This document shows positions 8,272 to 16,708 of a DNA stretch of 64,000 nucleotides, piece by piece. The position numbers and the translations under genes are program-made. The stretch lies in the NCBI RefSeq assembly GCF_005938625.1, contig NZ_VCNJ01000029.1:186001-250000 (forward strand). Direction: 5' to 3'. A model generated the notes under the pieces. The model was not told the DNA's origin and did not search any database. It saw nothing but the letters and a program-made list of their open reading frames with translations. Position 1 is the stretch's first letter. Every line of letters starts with the position of its first letter. Source of the DNA: Pseudomonas fluorescens. GTDB taxonomy: Bacteria; Pseudomonadota; Gammaproteobacteria; Pseudomonadales; Pseudomonadaceae.

Positions 8272-9270
8272 CTATTTGATCTGCACGATTACCTTGCCTT
8301 TCGCACGGCCCTGTTCGACGTAAGTCAGGGCTTCGCCCGCTGACTCGAAGGCGAAGGTGCGATCCAGCACGGGCCTTATTACACCGGCTTCAATCAGGGA
8401 GGTGATTTCTTGCAGTTGTGTACCGCTCGCCCGCATAAACAGGAAGCTGTAACGGACATCCTGCTTGCGTGCCTTGCGCCGAATGCTCAGGCTCAACAAG
8501 CGCATGACTTGCCGCAGCGGCCAGGCCAGGCCCTGTGCCTTGGCGAACTCGGCAGTTGGCGGCCCTGAAATGGATATCAGCTGGCCGCCTGGCTTGAGTA
8601 CCTTGAGCGAGTTTTCCAGGACGTCGGTGCCGAGGCTGTTCAGCACCACGTCGTAGTCGCGCAATTCGCGCCCAAAGTGCTGCTGTTTGTAATCAATCAC
8701 CACATCTGCGCCCAGCGCTTTAACCCATTCGACATTCGCGGTGCTGGTGGTGGTCGCGACAACAGCGCCGAGGCGCTTGGCCAGTTGAATGGCGATGGTT
8801 CCGACACCGCCGGAACCGGCGTGAATCAGGACCTTCTGACCCTTTTGCAAGCGGGCGATGTCGACCAGCGCTTGCCAGGCTGTCAGGGCAACCAAGGGAA
8901 TGCCGGCGGCTTGCTCCATACTGAGGTTGACGGGCTTCAACGCTACGGCGTTTTGCTCGACGGCGATTCGCTCGGCGAATGTGCCGATTCGTTTTTCGGC
9001 CACGCGCGCATACACCGCATCGCCGGGCCTGAAACCCTTGACCGCTGCGCCAACCGCAATCACCACGCCGGCACAATCGTTGCCCAGTACCAAGGGGAAT
9101 GAGTACGGCAGAATCAGTTTGAATTCGCCGCTGCGAATCTTCGAATCAAGCACGTTGACGCTGGCCGCATGGACTTCAATCAGCACGTCATGGGCGCCCG
9201 GCACCGGTTCTGGCACGTCGCCAATACGCCCGTTCTGCTTGCCGTAGCGATCGATAAAATAAGCTTTCAT
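8272..9270 (-). CDS. NADP-dependent medium-chain oxidoreductase (quinone reductase-like)
   Basis: The 332-residue zinc-independent MDR protein has an N-terminal GroES-like domain and a Rossmann domain with 'LIHAGSGGVGTIAIQLAK', the NADPH-binding signature of quinone oxidoreductases and enoyl reductases. Typical zinc ligands are absent. A longer frame exists from a TTG at 9336, but the residues before MKAYFIDRYG have no family resemblance, so the ATG at 9270 is chosen. It is the last gene of an SDR / hydrolase-remnant / MDR transcription unit probably controlled by the divergent TetR at 10472. The substrate is unknown; electrophilic enones or quinones are likely. Confidence 0.88.
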   Translation of the reverse strand: MKAYFIDRYGKQNGRIGDVPEPVPGAHDVLIEVHAASVNVLDSKIRSGEFKLILPYSFPLVLGNDCAGVVIAVGAAVKGFRPGDAVYARVAEKRIGTFAERIAVEQNAVALKPVNLSMEQAAGIPLVALTAWQALVDIARLQKGQKVLIHAGSGGVGTIAIQLAKRLGAVVATTTSTANVEWVKALGADVVIDYKQQHFGRELRDYDVVLNSLGTDVLENSLKVLKPGGQLISISGPPTAEFAKAQGLAWPLRQVMRLLSLSIRRKARKQDVRYSFLFMRASGTQLQEITSLIEAGVIRPVLDRTFAFESAGEALTYVEQGRAKGKVIVQIK

Positions 9271-9325
9271 GGTGAATACGGCTCTCACTGTTTGGGAAGG
9301 GGCTGCGTTGCCTGAGCCGATGGCC

Positions 9326-9457
9326 TCAGTGGTCAAGTACCGCGCCCCAATGATTGAGCAGGATCAGCGGCACCGCCGATTTTGGGCCGAAGTCTCGATA
9401 GGCGAAGGCCGTGCCGCCAACCAAAATCGATTGGTTGGCGGCTTTGACGAAAGGCAT
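9326..9457 (-). pseudogene. Truncated alpha/beta hydrolase (N-terminal remnant)
   Basis: A 43-codon reading frame begins 14 bp after the SDR stop. Its product starts MPFVKAANQSILVGGTAFAY and continues 'RDFGPKSAVPLILLNHWGAVLDH', the beginning of an alpha/beta hydrolase including the oxyanion-loop strand (PLILLNHWG), then meets a TGA. An intact member would be about 280 residues, so the nucleophile and the rest are missing. The MDR gene follows directly, suggesting an internal deletion of the middle gene of a three-gene operon. It lies too deep in the family pattern to be chance, but the family identification is from memory. Confidence 0.6.
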
Positions 9458-9471
9458 TTGTTCCACTGCAA

Positions 9472-10254
9472 TCACGCCAGGTAGCGCTGCGCGACTGCGG
9501 ACTGGCGAATCTGCGCCAGCAGGCCTTGCCGCGCGGTTTGCAAGGCATCCCAGCGCTCACCTTCATGCAACGGCGGAATGGTCACCGGTTCACGACGATC
9601 GAAACCGACCAGCGCCGCATCGACCAGATCGGTGACTTCCATGATCTCGCTCAAAGTGTTGATGTCGATGCCCGCGCGATCCCAGATTTCCGTGCGGGTA
9701 GCGGCCGGCAGTACGGCTTGCACGTAGACGCCCAGTGGCGACAGTTCCAGGCTCAACCCCTGAGACAGGAACAGGACAAATGCCTTGGTCGCGCCGTATA
9801 CCGACATGCCGAACTCCGGCGCCAGTCCGACCACTGAGCCAATATTGATAATGGCGCCGTCACCGGCCTTCGCCAGACGGGGAGCGATGGCGCTGGCGAG
9901 CCGCACCAGTGCCGTGGTGTTGAGGGCGACCAGATTGGCCACTTTGTTGGTGCTCTGCTCGATGAAGTTGCCGGACTGCGCGGCGCCCGCGTTATTGACG
10001 AGGATGCCAATGCGCGCATCGTCGCGCAGACGCGTTTCGACGGTGTGCAGATCGCTGAGTTGGGTCAGGTCGGCCTGCAGCACATCAATGGCGACGCTGT
10101 ATTCGCTGCGCAACTTCGCGGCGAGCGTTTCCAGGCGCTGAAGATCGCGGGCGACCAGCACCAGATCATGCCCGCGTTGGGCGAAACGTTCGGCGTAAAC
10201 CGCGCCGATGCCGGTAGAGGCGCCAGTGATCAAAACAGCAGGGTGGGCGTTCAT
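9472..10254 (-). CDS. Short-chain dehydrogenase/reductase
   Basis: This is a classical SDR of 260 residues with the cofactor motif TGASTGIG (residues 10-17), NNAG at 87-90, catalytic Ser140 and the YGATK pair (Tyr153, Lys157). Arg37 after the second strand (VLVARD) suggests NADP preference. It heads a minus-strand operon with the hydrolase remnant and the MDR gene, divergent from a TetR regulator 217 bp away. The substrate cannot be deduced. Confidence 0.88.
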   Translation of the reverse strand: MNAHPAVLITGASTGIGAVYAERFAQRGHDLVLVARDLQRLETLAAKLRSEYSVAIDVLQADLTQLSDLHTVETRLRDDARIGILVNNAGAAQSGNFIEQSTNKVANLVALNTTALVRLASAIAPRLAKAGDGAIINIGSVVGLAPEFGMSVYGATKAFVLFLSQGLSLELSPLGVYVQAVLPAATRTEIWDRAGIDINTLSEIMEVTDLVDAALVGFDRREPVTIPPLHEGERWDALQTARQGLLAQIRQSAVAQRYLA

Positions 10255-10471
10255 AGGGTCATCTCTTTGTCAAAAAATCGATTAGGGACTGATGCATGAA
10301 GCAGCAATTACGGCGAAGTTCGACTTACTGAGCGGCAGCGCTTCGTATCTATGGGTGCAGCCGTAAGCTCTGCATTTAGGATGATGATCGAAATCTAAAC
10401 TGTCAACGGTTTTGATTATGGCTGACATCTATGTATCATCGGCGCATGATTTTTCAGCGGAGGTATTGCAC

Positions 10472-11068
10472 GTGAGAGTCACCAAAGCCCAGGCGCAGGC
10501 AAACCGCGAGCACATCGTCGAGACCGCTTCGGTGCTGTTTCGTGAGCGAGGTTTTGACGGTGTCGGCGTCGCGGATCTCATGGCGGCAGCCGGATTCACC
10601 CACGGCGGTTTCTACAAACACTTTGGCTCGAAGGCCGACCTGATGTCTGAAGCCTCGGCCAACAGCCTTGCGCGCTCGTTGGTCGGTGCCGAAACCCTCG
10701 ATGTTCAGGGTTTCATCGACGCCTATGTGTCGAGAGAGCATCGGGACGGGCGGGGCAGCGGTTGCACCATGGCGGCGTTGTGCGGCGACGCAGCGCGCCA
10801 GTCTGACGAAGTGAAAACGGCGTTTGCCGACGGCATCGAGCGCACGCTGCAGACGCTCGGCGACAAGTACCCGACAGGGCCCGACGCGGCATCTGACGCG
10901 GGGCGAGTGAAAATGATCGACATGCTGGCGCGCGCAGTTGGCGCGATTATTTTGTCGCGGGCCTGCCCGGATGATTCTGCCCTGGCCGATGAAATACTCG
11001 CGGTGTGTCACGCTGAAATGACCGCGTCATTGCTGATGTCTGCCGACAGTGCAGAAGTATCTGGTTGA
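10472..11068 (+). CDS. TetR/AcrR-family transcriptional regulator
   Basis: The protein has a TetR helix-turn-helix (GVADLMAAAGFTHGGFYKHF) and a TetR_C-type ligand domain. The GTG at 10472 is preferred: it has GGAGG 8 bp upstream and gives 198 residues starting MRVTKAQAQANREHIVETA, the normal length. An in-frame ATG at 10418 would lack a ribosome binding site and run through the promoter (TTGATT-16-TATCAT at about 10412-10439). The gene is divergent from the SDR operon, which it probably represses. The Cys-rich centre (SGCTMAALCGDAARQ) is common in this subfamily. Confidence 0.85.
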   Translation: MRVTKAQAQANREHIVETASVLFRERGFDGVGVADLMAAAGFTHGGFYKHFGSKADLMSEASANSLARSLVGAETLDVQGFIDAYVSREHRDGRGSGCTMAALCGDAARQSDEVKTAFADGIERTLQTLGDKYPTGPDAASDAGRVKMIDMLARAVGAIILSRACPDDSALADEILAVCHAEMTASLLMSADSAEVSG

Positions 11069-11196
11069 TCGGTATTGTCCTTTTTGAGTGGACGGTGAAA
11101 CGCTTTTCAGCCGATTTATCCCGTCCCTGTGCGTCAGTAATCTGTACCCAACTTGAACGCAACAACAAATTAAAAAACTCAAAAGGGAAGCAGACC

Positions 11197-11829
11197 ATGA
11201 CCACTCCAACCTACAACCGCCTCAACAAAGACGACGCCATCGTGCTGCTGGTCGACCACCAGACCGGCCTGATTTCTCTGGTGCAGGACTTCTCGCCAAA
11301 CGAGTTCAAGAACAACGTGCTGGCCCTGGCCGATCTGGCCAAATTCTTCGAACTGCCGACCATCCTCACCACCAGTTTCGAACAAGGCCCGAACGGCCCG
11401 TTGGTGCCAGAGTTGAAAGAAATGTTCCCGGACGCGCCGTACATCGCTCGCCCAGGTCAAATCAACGCGTGGGACAACGAAGACTTCGTCAAAGCGATCA
11501 AGGCCACCGGTCGCAAGCAGATCATCATTGCCGGAGTGGTAACGGATGTCTGCGTAGCGTTCCCGACCTTGTCGGCGCTGGCGGAAGGGTTTGAGGTGTT
11601 TGTGGTGACTGATGCGTCCGGCACCTTCAATACCACTGTGCAACAAGCCGCGTGGAGCCGTATGACTCAGGCCGGTGCGCAGATGATGAACTGGTTCTCG
11701 GTGGCGTGTGAGCTGCACCGCGACTGGCGCAACGATATTGAAGGGCTGGGTAACTTGCTGTCGCAGCGGATTCCTAACTATCGCAATCTGATGAACAGCT
11801 ACTCGGCGCTGACCGCTCAGCAGAAGTAA
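11197..11829 (+). CDS. ycaC: YcaC-like isochorismatase-family hydrolase
   Basis: The 210-residue protein is a cysteine hydrolase with the fold of isochorismatases: LLVDHQTGL near residue 20 provides the catalytic Asp and GVVTDVCVAF carries the nucleophile Cys119. The sequence is strongly reminiscent of E. coli YcaC over its whole length, including the C-terminal 'ACELHRDWRNDIEGL' segment. YcaC proteins are octameric, of uncertain substrate. The start at 11197 follows AAGGGAAG; an upstream in-frame extension to 11065 lacks family similarity. It is monocistronic, ending at a strong terminator. Confidence 0.88.
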   Translation: MTTPTYNRLNKDDAIVLLVDHQTGLISLVQDFSPNEFKNNVLALADLAKFFELPTILTTSFEQGPNGPLVPELKEMFPDAPYIARPGQINAWDNEDFVKAIKATGRKQIIIAGVVTDVCVAFPTLSALAEGFEVFVVTDASGTFNTTVQQAAWSRMTQAGAQMMNWFSVACELHRDWRNDIEGLGNLLSQRIPNYRNLMNSYSALTAQQK

Positions 11830-11849
11830 GCCGATGCGACCAAACAAAG

Positions 11850-11874
11850 GCCTGCCATGAAAAGCAGGCTTTTT
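11850..11874 (+). terminator. Rho-independent terminator of the ycaC-like gene
   Basis: GCCTGC (11850-11855) pairs with GCAGGC (11864-11869) and is followed by five T residues, 20 bp past the stop. Confidence 0.85.
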
Positions 11875-11929
11875 GTTCATCGCGAAGTCAGACCCCGGAA
11901 TTCAACAGCGACACCACGGCGAGCGCGGA

Positions 11930-12666
11930 TCATTCAAGAGGCGTTGCTCGATACACTTTATAAAGTCGCTGAACCTCGGGATCATCCAGGCTCCTATAGA
12001 TGATCCCTTCCTTGTCCAGTCCATCCAGACCCTTTATTCCGCCAATCATTGCCGGCCATTCATCGCGGCTGGAAATATCGATGACGAAGGGGACCAGATA
12101 ACCATCCAGATGGCCTGCGAAAGGTTCTCGAGTTTCGTCGGCGAGTGCTCGCAGGTAGTCGTCTTTGTTGGTTTTTGACCAGTCGATGGCGAACCGGGTC
12201 CGATAGCACAACTCCATGTAGATGAGCAGGATTGTGCGGCCATTGCCATCCAGAAACGGGTGGGCGGACGCCAACTGGCCCATTACTTCGCCGGGGCGCT
12301 GACGAAAACGTTTTTGTTTGCTGCGAGTTCGAAGGCTTATTCCACGGATCTTTTGATCAGGTCAGGACGTTCGAATATCGTGTGATGCGGATCATCTTTC
12401 GACCCTTTGAATACTGCGAGGTGGGGGACCAGTTCATTTCAGTCTTTTCCTGCCCACGGATAAAAACCGGAGAACAGGATTTCGTGGGTCTTGAGGACCG
12501 CTTTGTAGTCGATGGGTTTTTTCTTGGCGAGATAGGCAAGGGCATCTTCGATAATGGCTTCGAAGGAGAGATGCTCGGACTCTTTGATTTCAAGAGGGTC
12601 TTTCAGTTTGAGCGAGTTTTGAAGATAACCTTCAGTCTCGAAATCGCCGAAGGGGTCGAAAGTCAT
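11930..12666 (-). pseudogene. Broken Fic-domain AMPylase toxin
   Basis: The ATG at 12666 overlaps the stop of the upstream small gene (ATGA), as in Fic toxin-antitoxin operons. The frame gives the N-terminal Fic part up to 'FYPWAGKD' and then TGA (12439-12441) where Arg would be expected. Reading on in the same frame gives 'NELVPHLAVFKGSKDD' and 'ELAANKNVF' with a TAA at 12337-12339, and a one-base loss near 12295-12300 shifts to the frame of 'GEVMGQLASAHPFLDGNGR', ending at 11930. HPFLDGNGR is the Fic active-site loop with catalytic His. Three lesions make a functional toxin unlikely; sequencing error could explain one but hardly all. Confidence 0.8.
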
Positions 12667-12926
12667 GCGCTAAGTTGTCTCTTGCAACGCCTTTTCTCTT
12701 GGAGGTAGCGTCCTTGAAGGGCCATGATTTCTGCTTTGTTGAGAACACCTTTACGTTTGAGATTGACGAGCAATTGCTCAATCCCATCCAGCTCGACAGC
12801 ATCGCCTGCCAGACGAGTAATGGTCACAGCCATGCAGCTCATGCTGTCACGCTCAGCGGTAACCTTATGCTTTTGGGCGAGTTTGCGAACTTCGCTCGCA
12901 ACGTCGCCCTTGGCTGGACTAGTCAT
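12663..12926 (-). CDS. Small protein overlapping fic start, candidate antitoxin
   Basis: An 87-residue protein begins at an ATG preceded by GAGGGG and stops inside the fic start codon (4-bp overlap), the layout of Fic antitoxin-toxin pairs. Its C-terminal half (about residues 40-80, 'ELDGIEQLLVNLKRKGVL' then 'KAEIMALQGRYL') looks helical and charged. I do not see an unambiguous inhibitory (S/T)xxxE(G/N) motif, so the antitoxin role rests on position. It is intact although its partner is broken. Confidence 0.65.
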   Translation of the reverse strand: MTSPAKGDVASEVRKLAQKHKVTAERDSMSCMAVTITRLAGDAVELDGIEQLLVNLKRKGVLNKAEIMALQGRYLQEKRRCKRQLSA

Positions 12927-13062
12927 TTGAACCCCTCGTTTTCTCTCTCAAAGCACAGCATGGCGCCGGCTCTGTAAGTTTTCCAGCAGGCCCCGGCTGT
13001 CAGCACGAACATTTCGGGTTGACTGCGAAACGCCTTTCAACCGATTTACTACTTGTTCAGCG

Positions 13063-13986
13063 TTACACCAGCGCCCAATCATCACGAAACTGCAACAGAA
13101 AATCGACAAACGCCCGCACCCGTTGCGGCACATACCGGCCGTGCGGGTAGAGCAAGGTGTAAGGTCGCGAGCGCCCGGCGTACGGCTGAAGAACCTCGAC
13201 CAGGCTGCCGTCGGCCAGCTCTTTTTCGACAATGAACTTGTACGTCTGGAAGACCCCGGCACCATGTTTGGCCAGGGTGACGCCGCCGAGCACATCATCG
13301 GAGCAGGAATAACCTCCGTCGGAAATCACTTCCCGATCATCGCCGTTTTCCTGGAACAGCCAGGAGATCCGCCGTCCGCTGCTGGGCAGTTCGAACTGAA
13401 TGCATTCGTGTTGCACCAGATCGTCCAGTGTCTTCGGTGTGCCAGCCTTTTTCAGATACTCGGGAGAGGCGACCACCACCAGTTTTGCATCCTCCAGCAG
13501 GCGCGCGACCATGGTCGAGTCCGGTTGGGCGCGCACGCGGATCGCCAGATCGTAGCCTTCGCCGACGAAGTCGATATTGCGGTTGCCCAAATGGATATCA
13601 ACGGTAACGTCGGGGTAGAGCGCGCGAAATTTCGGCAGCAACGGCAGGATGCGGTGATGGCCGTAAGTGGTGGGTAGGCTGATGCGCAACAGCCCTGAGG
13701 GTGACGACTGTGCGCCCATGACCTCTTGTTGCGCTTCGACCAGTTGCGTCAGGGCTTGGCTGCACTGGACGAAAAAGTTTCTGCCAGCCTCGGTCAAACG
13801 AATGCTGCGCGTGGTTCGGGCAAACAAGCGTGAACCCAAGCGCTGTTCCAGACGCAGAATCGAGCGGCTCACCGCTGCGGGTGTCACCCCCGCGAGCTGG
13901 GCGGCGGCGGTGAAACTGCCGGCTTCAGCGGCGAGGCAGAAGAGTTCGATGCTGCCTAATTGCAAGTCTTCAAAGTGGCGCTTCAT
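13063..13986 (-). CDS. LysR-family transcriptional regulator
   Basis: The 307-residue protein has an N-terminal winged helix-turn-helix (SFTAAAQLAGVTPAAVSRSILRLEQRLGSRLF) and a LysR substrate-binding domain; it belongs to the AaeR/DmlR-like group recognisable from 'RLTEAGRNFFVQCSQAL' and 'LLRISLPTTYG'. It is the most downstream gene of a same-strand series (tautomerase, DsbA, SDR, LysR), but a 93-bp gap with a large inverted repeat separates it from the SDR. Its start codon lies inside one arm of that repeat, which may hide the start in a hairpin of its own mRNA. Confidence 0.88.
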   Translation of the reverse strand: MKRHFEDLQLGSIELFCLAAEAGSFTAAAQLAGVTPAAVSRSILRLEQRLGSRLFARTTRSIRLTEAGRNFFVQCSQALTQLVEAQQEVMGAQSSPSGLLRISLPTTYGHHRILPLLPKFRALYPDVTVDIHLGNRNIDFVGEGYDLAIRVRAQPDSTMVARLLEDAKLVVVASPEYLKKAGTPKTLDDLVQHECIQFELPSSGRRISWLFQENGDDREVISDGGYSCSDDVLGGVTLAKHGAGVFQTYKFIVEKELADGSLVEVLQPYAGRSRPYTLLYPHGRYVPQRVRAFVDFLLQFRDDWALV

Positions 13987-14039
13987 GGGATAAGCCTGAG
14001 GGTCAACTGACGGTTCATTCTCAGGCTTATCTCATGAAG
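13981..14039. repeat. 20-bp inverted repeat spanning the LysR start codon
   Basis: Arms at 13981-14000 and 14020-14039 match in 19 of 20 positions around a 19-bp spacer; the similarity continues outward (CG.CAC). The left arm contains the LysR start codon. It may be a LysR operator, an mRNA hairpin masking the start, or an inverted duplication of the LysR 5' end. Confidence 0.8.
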
Positions 14040-14079
14040 CGGCACCGCCGGTACACACCGGCGGCGCTGCGGGGAGGTA

Positions 14080-14790
14080 TCAATGACCAGCGCTCTGGCC
14101 ACCGTCGACATGGAGGATTTCGCCGGTCACGAACTTCGCACTGTCCAGGTAAAGGATCGCTTGCACGATGTCGTCGATCTCACCCATATGCCCAACCGGG
14201 TGCAGGCTGCCGAGGGCGGCGTGCGTCTCTTCGCCGTGCATCGGCGTTTTGATGATGCCGGGCGACACCGCGTTGACCCGAATGCCGCGCTTGGCGTACT
14301 CGATGGCCAGCGATTTGGTCGCCGCGTTGATACCACCTTTGGTCAGCGAAGCGAGCACTGACGGTACGCCGTCAATCGCGTGATCGACCAAACTGGTGGT
14401 GACGCTGACGATATGGCCGCTGGCGTTTTTCTCCATTTCGGCGATGGCCAATTGCGAGATGTGGAAGAAGCCGCTCATGTTGGTCGCCACCACTTGTGCG
14501 TAGTCTTCTTTGCTGTATTCGGTGAAAGGCTTGGCGACGAAAATCCCGGCGTTATTCACCAGCGTGTCGATACGACCGAAACGTGCAACGGCTTCGCGGA
14601 TCACCCGCTCGGCGGTCTGCGGGTCGGCGATGTCACCGGCGACGGCGAGAATATCCGGGTCAGTGGACGGTTTGATCGAACGGGAGGTCGCGACAACCTG
14701 ATAGCCGCGCTCACGGAAACCCTTGACCAGGCCTGCGCCAATGCCTTGCGAAGCGCCGGTAATCACAACAACTTTGTTGGACGTGCTCAT
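14080..14790 (-). CDS. SDR-family oxidoreductase lacking the usual catalytic Tyr
   Basis: The 236-residue SDR has TGASQGIG (11-18) and NNAG (79-82), and ends with the usual 'VTGEILHVDGGQSAGH'. At the active site the lysine of YxxxK is present (Lys151 in ASLTKGG) but the position four residues earlier is Ala147 rather than Tyr, so the classical proton relay is altered. It follows the DsbA-like and tautomerase genes on the same strand with a 49-bp gap to DsbA, so all three are probably cotranscribed. The substrate is unknown. Confidence 0.85.
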   Translation of the reverse strand: MSTSNKVVVITGASQGIGAGLVKGFRERGYQVVATSRSIKPSTDPDILAVAGDIADPQTAERVIREAVARFGRIDTLVNNAGIFVAKPFTEYSKEDYAQVVATNMSGFFHISQLAIAEMEKNASGHIVSVTTSLVDHAIDGVPSVLASLTKGGINAATKSLAIEYAKRGIRVNAVSPGIIKTPMHGEETHAALGSLHPVGHMGEIDDIVQAILYLDSAKFVTGEILHVDGGQSAGH

Positions 14791-14839
14791 GATGTTTCCT
14801 CATGCAATCTGGATGGTTTGAATAAACGGATTTCGTAGG

Positions 14840-15496
14840 TCAGGCGTGAGCCGCAACCTGTGCTGCCTGACGTAACGCGTGCTGGTAATAAGCGACGGAC
14901 TGGGAGCCGGGGATGACCTGTTTGTCGTCGATCACCATGGCCGGAACCGAGTCGATGCCGCTTTGCTGGTAAAACCGTTCAAGTTCGCGCACGGCCTGGC
15001 TGAACTCAGCGTTGGCCAGAACCTCTTGCGCACGCTCGCTGTCGAGCCCGATTGCGCCTGCCAGCATCACCAGCGTGGCGTGGTCATTCGGGTTCATGCC
15101 GTCGGTGAAGTAGGCCTTGAGCAAGGCTTGTTTCAACTCACGCTGACGTCCTTGTGTGGCGGACCCGAACAGCAGTCGATGGGCATCAAAGGTGTTGTGG
15201 AAGTGGCTGCGCTTTTCCAGGTCGAAGTGAAAACCGATCTGCTCGCCGCGTTCGATGATCATTGCGTTGCGATCCGCCACTTGCTCAGCGCTGCGCCCGT
15301 ATTTGCGCATCATGTGCTCGATGGCGCGTTCACCTTCGGCGGGCATGTCGGGGTTCAGTTCGAACGGTTTGTAGGTCAGTTCCACATCGACTTCGCCCGC
15401 CAGATTCTTGATCGCTTGCTCCAGAGCGGTGGCGCCCAATGCGCACCAAGGGCAAACGACATCCGAGACGAAATCGATTTTCACGGTGCGGTTCAC
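14840..15496 (-). CDS. DsbA-family oxidoreductase (FrnE-like)
   Basis: This 218-residue thioredoxin-fold protein carries CPWC at residues 15-18 in 'DFVSDVVCPWCALG' and the cis-Pro loop in 'GIDSVPAMVIDDKQ'. It has no signal peptide, so it belongs to the cytoplasmic FrnE/2-hydroxychromene isomerase-like branch rather than periplasmic DsbA. 'GSQSVAYYQHALRQA' at the C-terminus is characteristic of that branch. Its start overlaps the stop of the tautomerase gene by 4 bp (ATGA), implying translational coupling. Confidence 0.9.
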   Translation of the reverse strand: MNRTVKIDFVSDVVCPWCALGATALEQAIKNLAGEVDVELTYKPFELNPDMPAEGERAIEHMMRKYGRSAEQVADRNAMIIERGEQIGFHFDLEKRSHFHNTFDAHRLLFGSATQGRQRELKQALLKAYFTDGMNPNDHATLVMLAGAIGLDSERAQEVLANAEFSQAVRELERFYQQSGIDSVPAMVIDDKQVIPGSQSVAYYQHALRQAAQVAAHA

Positions 15497-15708
15497 GACT
15501 GCGAATCCGCTAACTGCTGGCGATACTCGGTGGTGGTGATGCCGACATAACCCCAGTTATCGGTGTCGACTTCTTCGATCACGATGTGGGTGAGTTTCGG
15601 GTCTTTGTGCAGAACCCGCTGCATCGTTTCGGTGATCTCCTTGATGACCTGGGCTTTCTGTTCCCGGGTCACGCCGTCACGGGTGATACGTACGCTGATG
15701 AAAGGCAT
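15493..15708 (-). CDS. 4-oxalocrotonate tautomerase-family protein
   Basis: A 71-residue protein starting MPFISVRIT: after Met removal Pro1 becomes the catalytic base, as in 4-oxalocrotonate tautomerase. 'GVTREQKAQVIKEITETM' and 'HIVIEEVDTDNWG' match the small tautomerase pattern. It is the first gene of the tautomerase-DsbA-SDR operon and overlaps DsbA by 4 bp. There is no catechol meta-cleavage pathway nearby, so the natural substrate is unclear. Confidence 0.88.
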   Translation of the reverse strand: MPFISVRITRDGVTREQKAQVIKEITETMQRVLHKDPKLTHIVIEEVDTDNWGYVGITTTEYRQQLADSQS

Positions 15709-15889
15709 TTGGGGTATCTCCAGTCGCTGGCCCGTCGGAGTGATGGGCGGCTGTTGGAGAGGACTTTAAGAGGCAGGGGAGAATTGATAAATGGGGCTTG
15801 AGGTACATCATTTGTGATGTGGTGTATCAAATGAGGGCGCGCGAGCAGTCATCCTGTGCACGTGCTATCTCAGTGCGAAACGCTGGCGC

Positions 15890-16585
15890 TCAGGCCAGCA
15901 GCTCGGTAATCCAGCGTGTCTGTTGTTTGAGGTCTTGCAGCTTTTGTTCTGGCAGGCTTTGTTGCGCATGGGCGAGCTGGCTGAGCGTCTTTTGCTTATG
16001 GTGAAGTTTGTGCTGCCATTTGCGCAAAAACTCGGGGCTGCGGGCCTGCATCTGCAATGGGCCGAAGTACAGTTCCTGGTCGGTATAGGTCACCGGTTCA
16101 GCGCGTTCGGCCACGATGATTTCGTAGTCGAAACGGTTTTCCCGCAGCAGCTCTTCGCTGAGGATGCGGTAGCCGTTTTCCATCAGCCACTGGCGCAACG
16201 GTTGTTCGCCGCCGTTGGGTTGCAGGATCAGGCGTTCCTTGCCGCTCAAACGGGTCTTGCCGCTGTCGAGGATGTCGCGGATGGTTTCACCGCCCATGCC
16301 GCAGACGCTGATGGCGGTGATGCCGTCGTCAGGTTTGATTGCTGCCAGACCATCGGCCCGGCGCACACTGATGTGCTGCTGCAAATCGTTTTCGCGCACA
16401 GTGCGTTCAGCCGCGTGGAACGGCGTCGACGCGACTTCGCCAGCCACGGCCGCGCTGATCAGACCACGGCGCATCAGGGCCACCGGCAGATAACCATGAT
16501 CCGAGCCGATATCCGCCAGCCGTGCTCCGGGAGGTACGTGGGCAGCCACGCGCTGAAGGCGCATGGACAATGTCTGTTCGTTCAA
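15890..16585 (-). CDS. trmK: tRNA (adenine(22)-N(1))-methyltransferase TrmK
   Basis: The protein has an SAM-dependent Rossmann fold with 'ARLADIGSDHGYLPVAL' (motif I) and 'ISVCGMGGETIRDIL', the latter diagnostic of the TrmK/COG2384 family that forms m1A22 in tRNA. The C-terminal quarter is a coiled-coil-like helical tail. I place the start at the TTG at 16585, giving MNEQTLSMRLQRV, because AAGGGG lies 6 bp upstream; an ATG at 16609 (MPAIKGLPL) is the alternative and would put that ribosome site inside the gene. It stands alone. Confidence 0.85.
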   Translation of the reverse strand: MNEQTLSMRLQRVAAHVPPGARLADIGSDHGYLPVALMRRGLISAAVAGEVASTPFHAAERTVRENDLQQHISVRRADGLAAIKPDDGITAISVCGMGGETIRDILDSGKTRLSGKERLILQPNGGEQPLRQWLMENGYRILSEELLRENRFDYEIIVAERAEPVTYTDQELYFGPLQMQARSPEFLRKWQHKLHHKQKTLSQLAHAQQSLPEQKLQDLKQQTRWITELLA

Positions 16586-16708
16586 CGGCAACCCCTTGAT
16601 GGCAGGCAAAGGGGTGCGACTCTGGCGAGCAACGCCGGGCCTGTCAAATCCCGGCGACGGAATTCAATGGCCCATTGACTGCGCTGAACGGCCAATGGGC
16701 GCTGAGGC

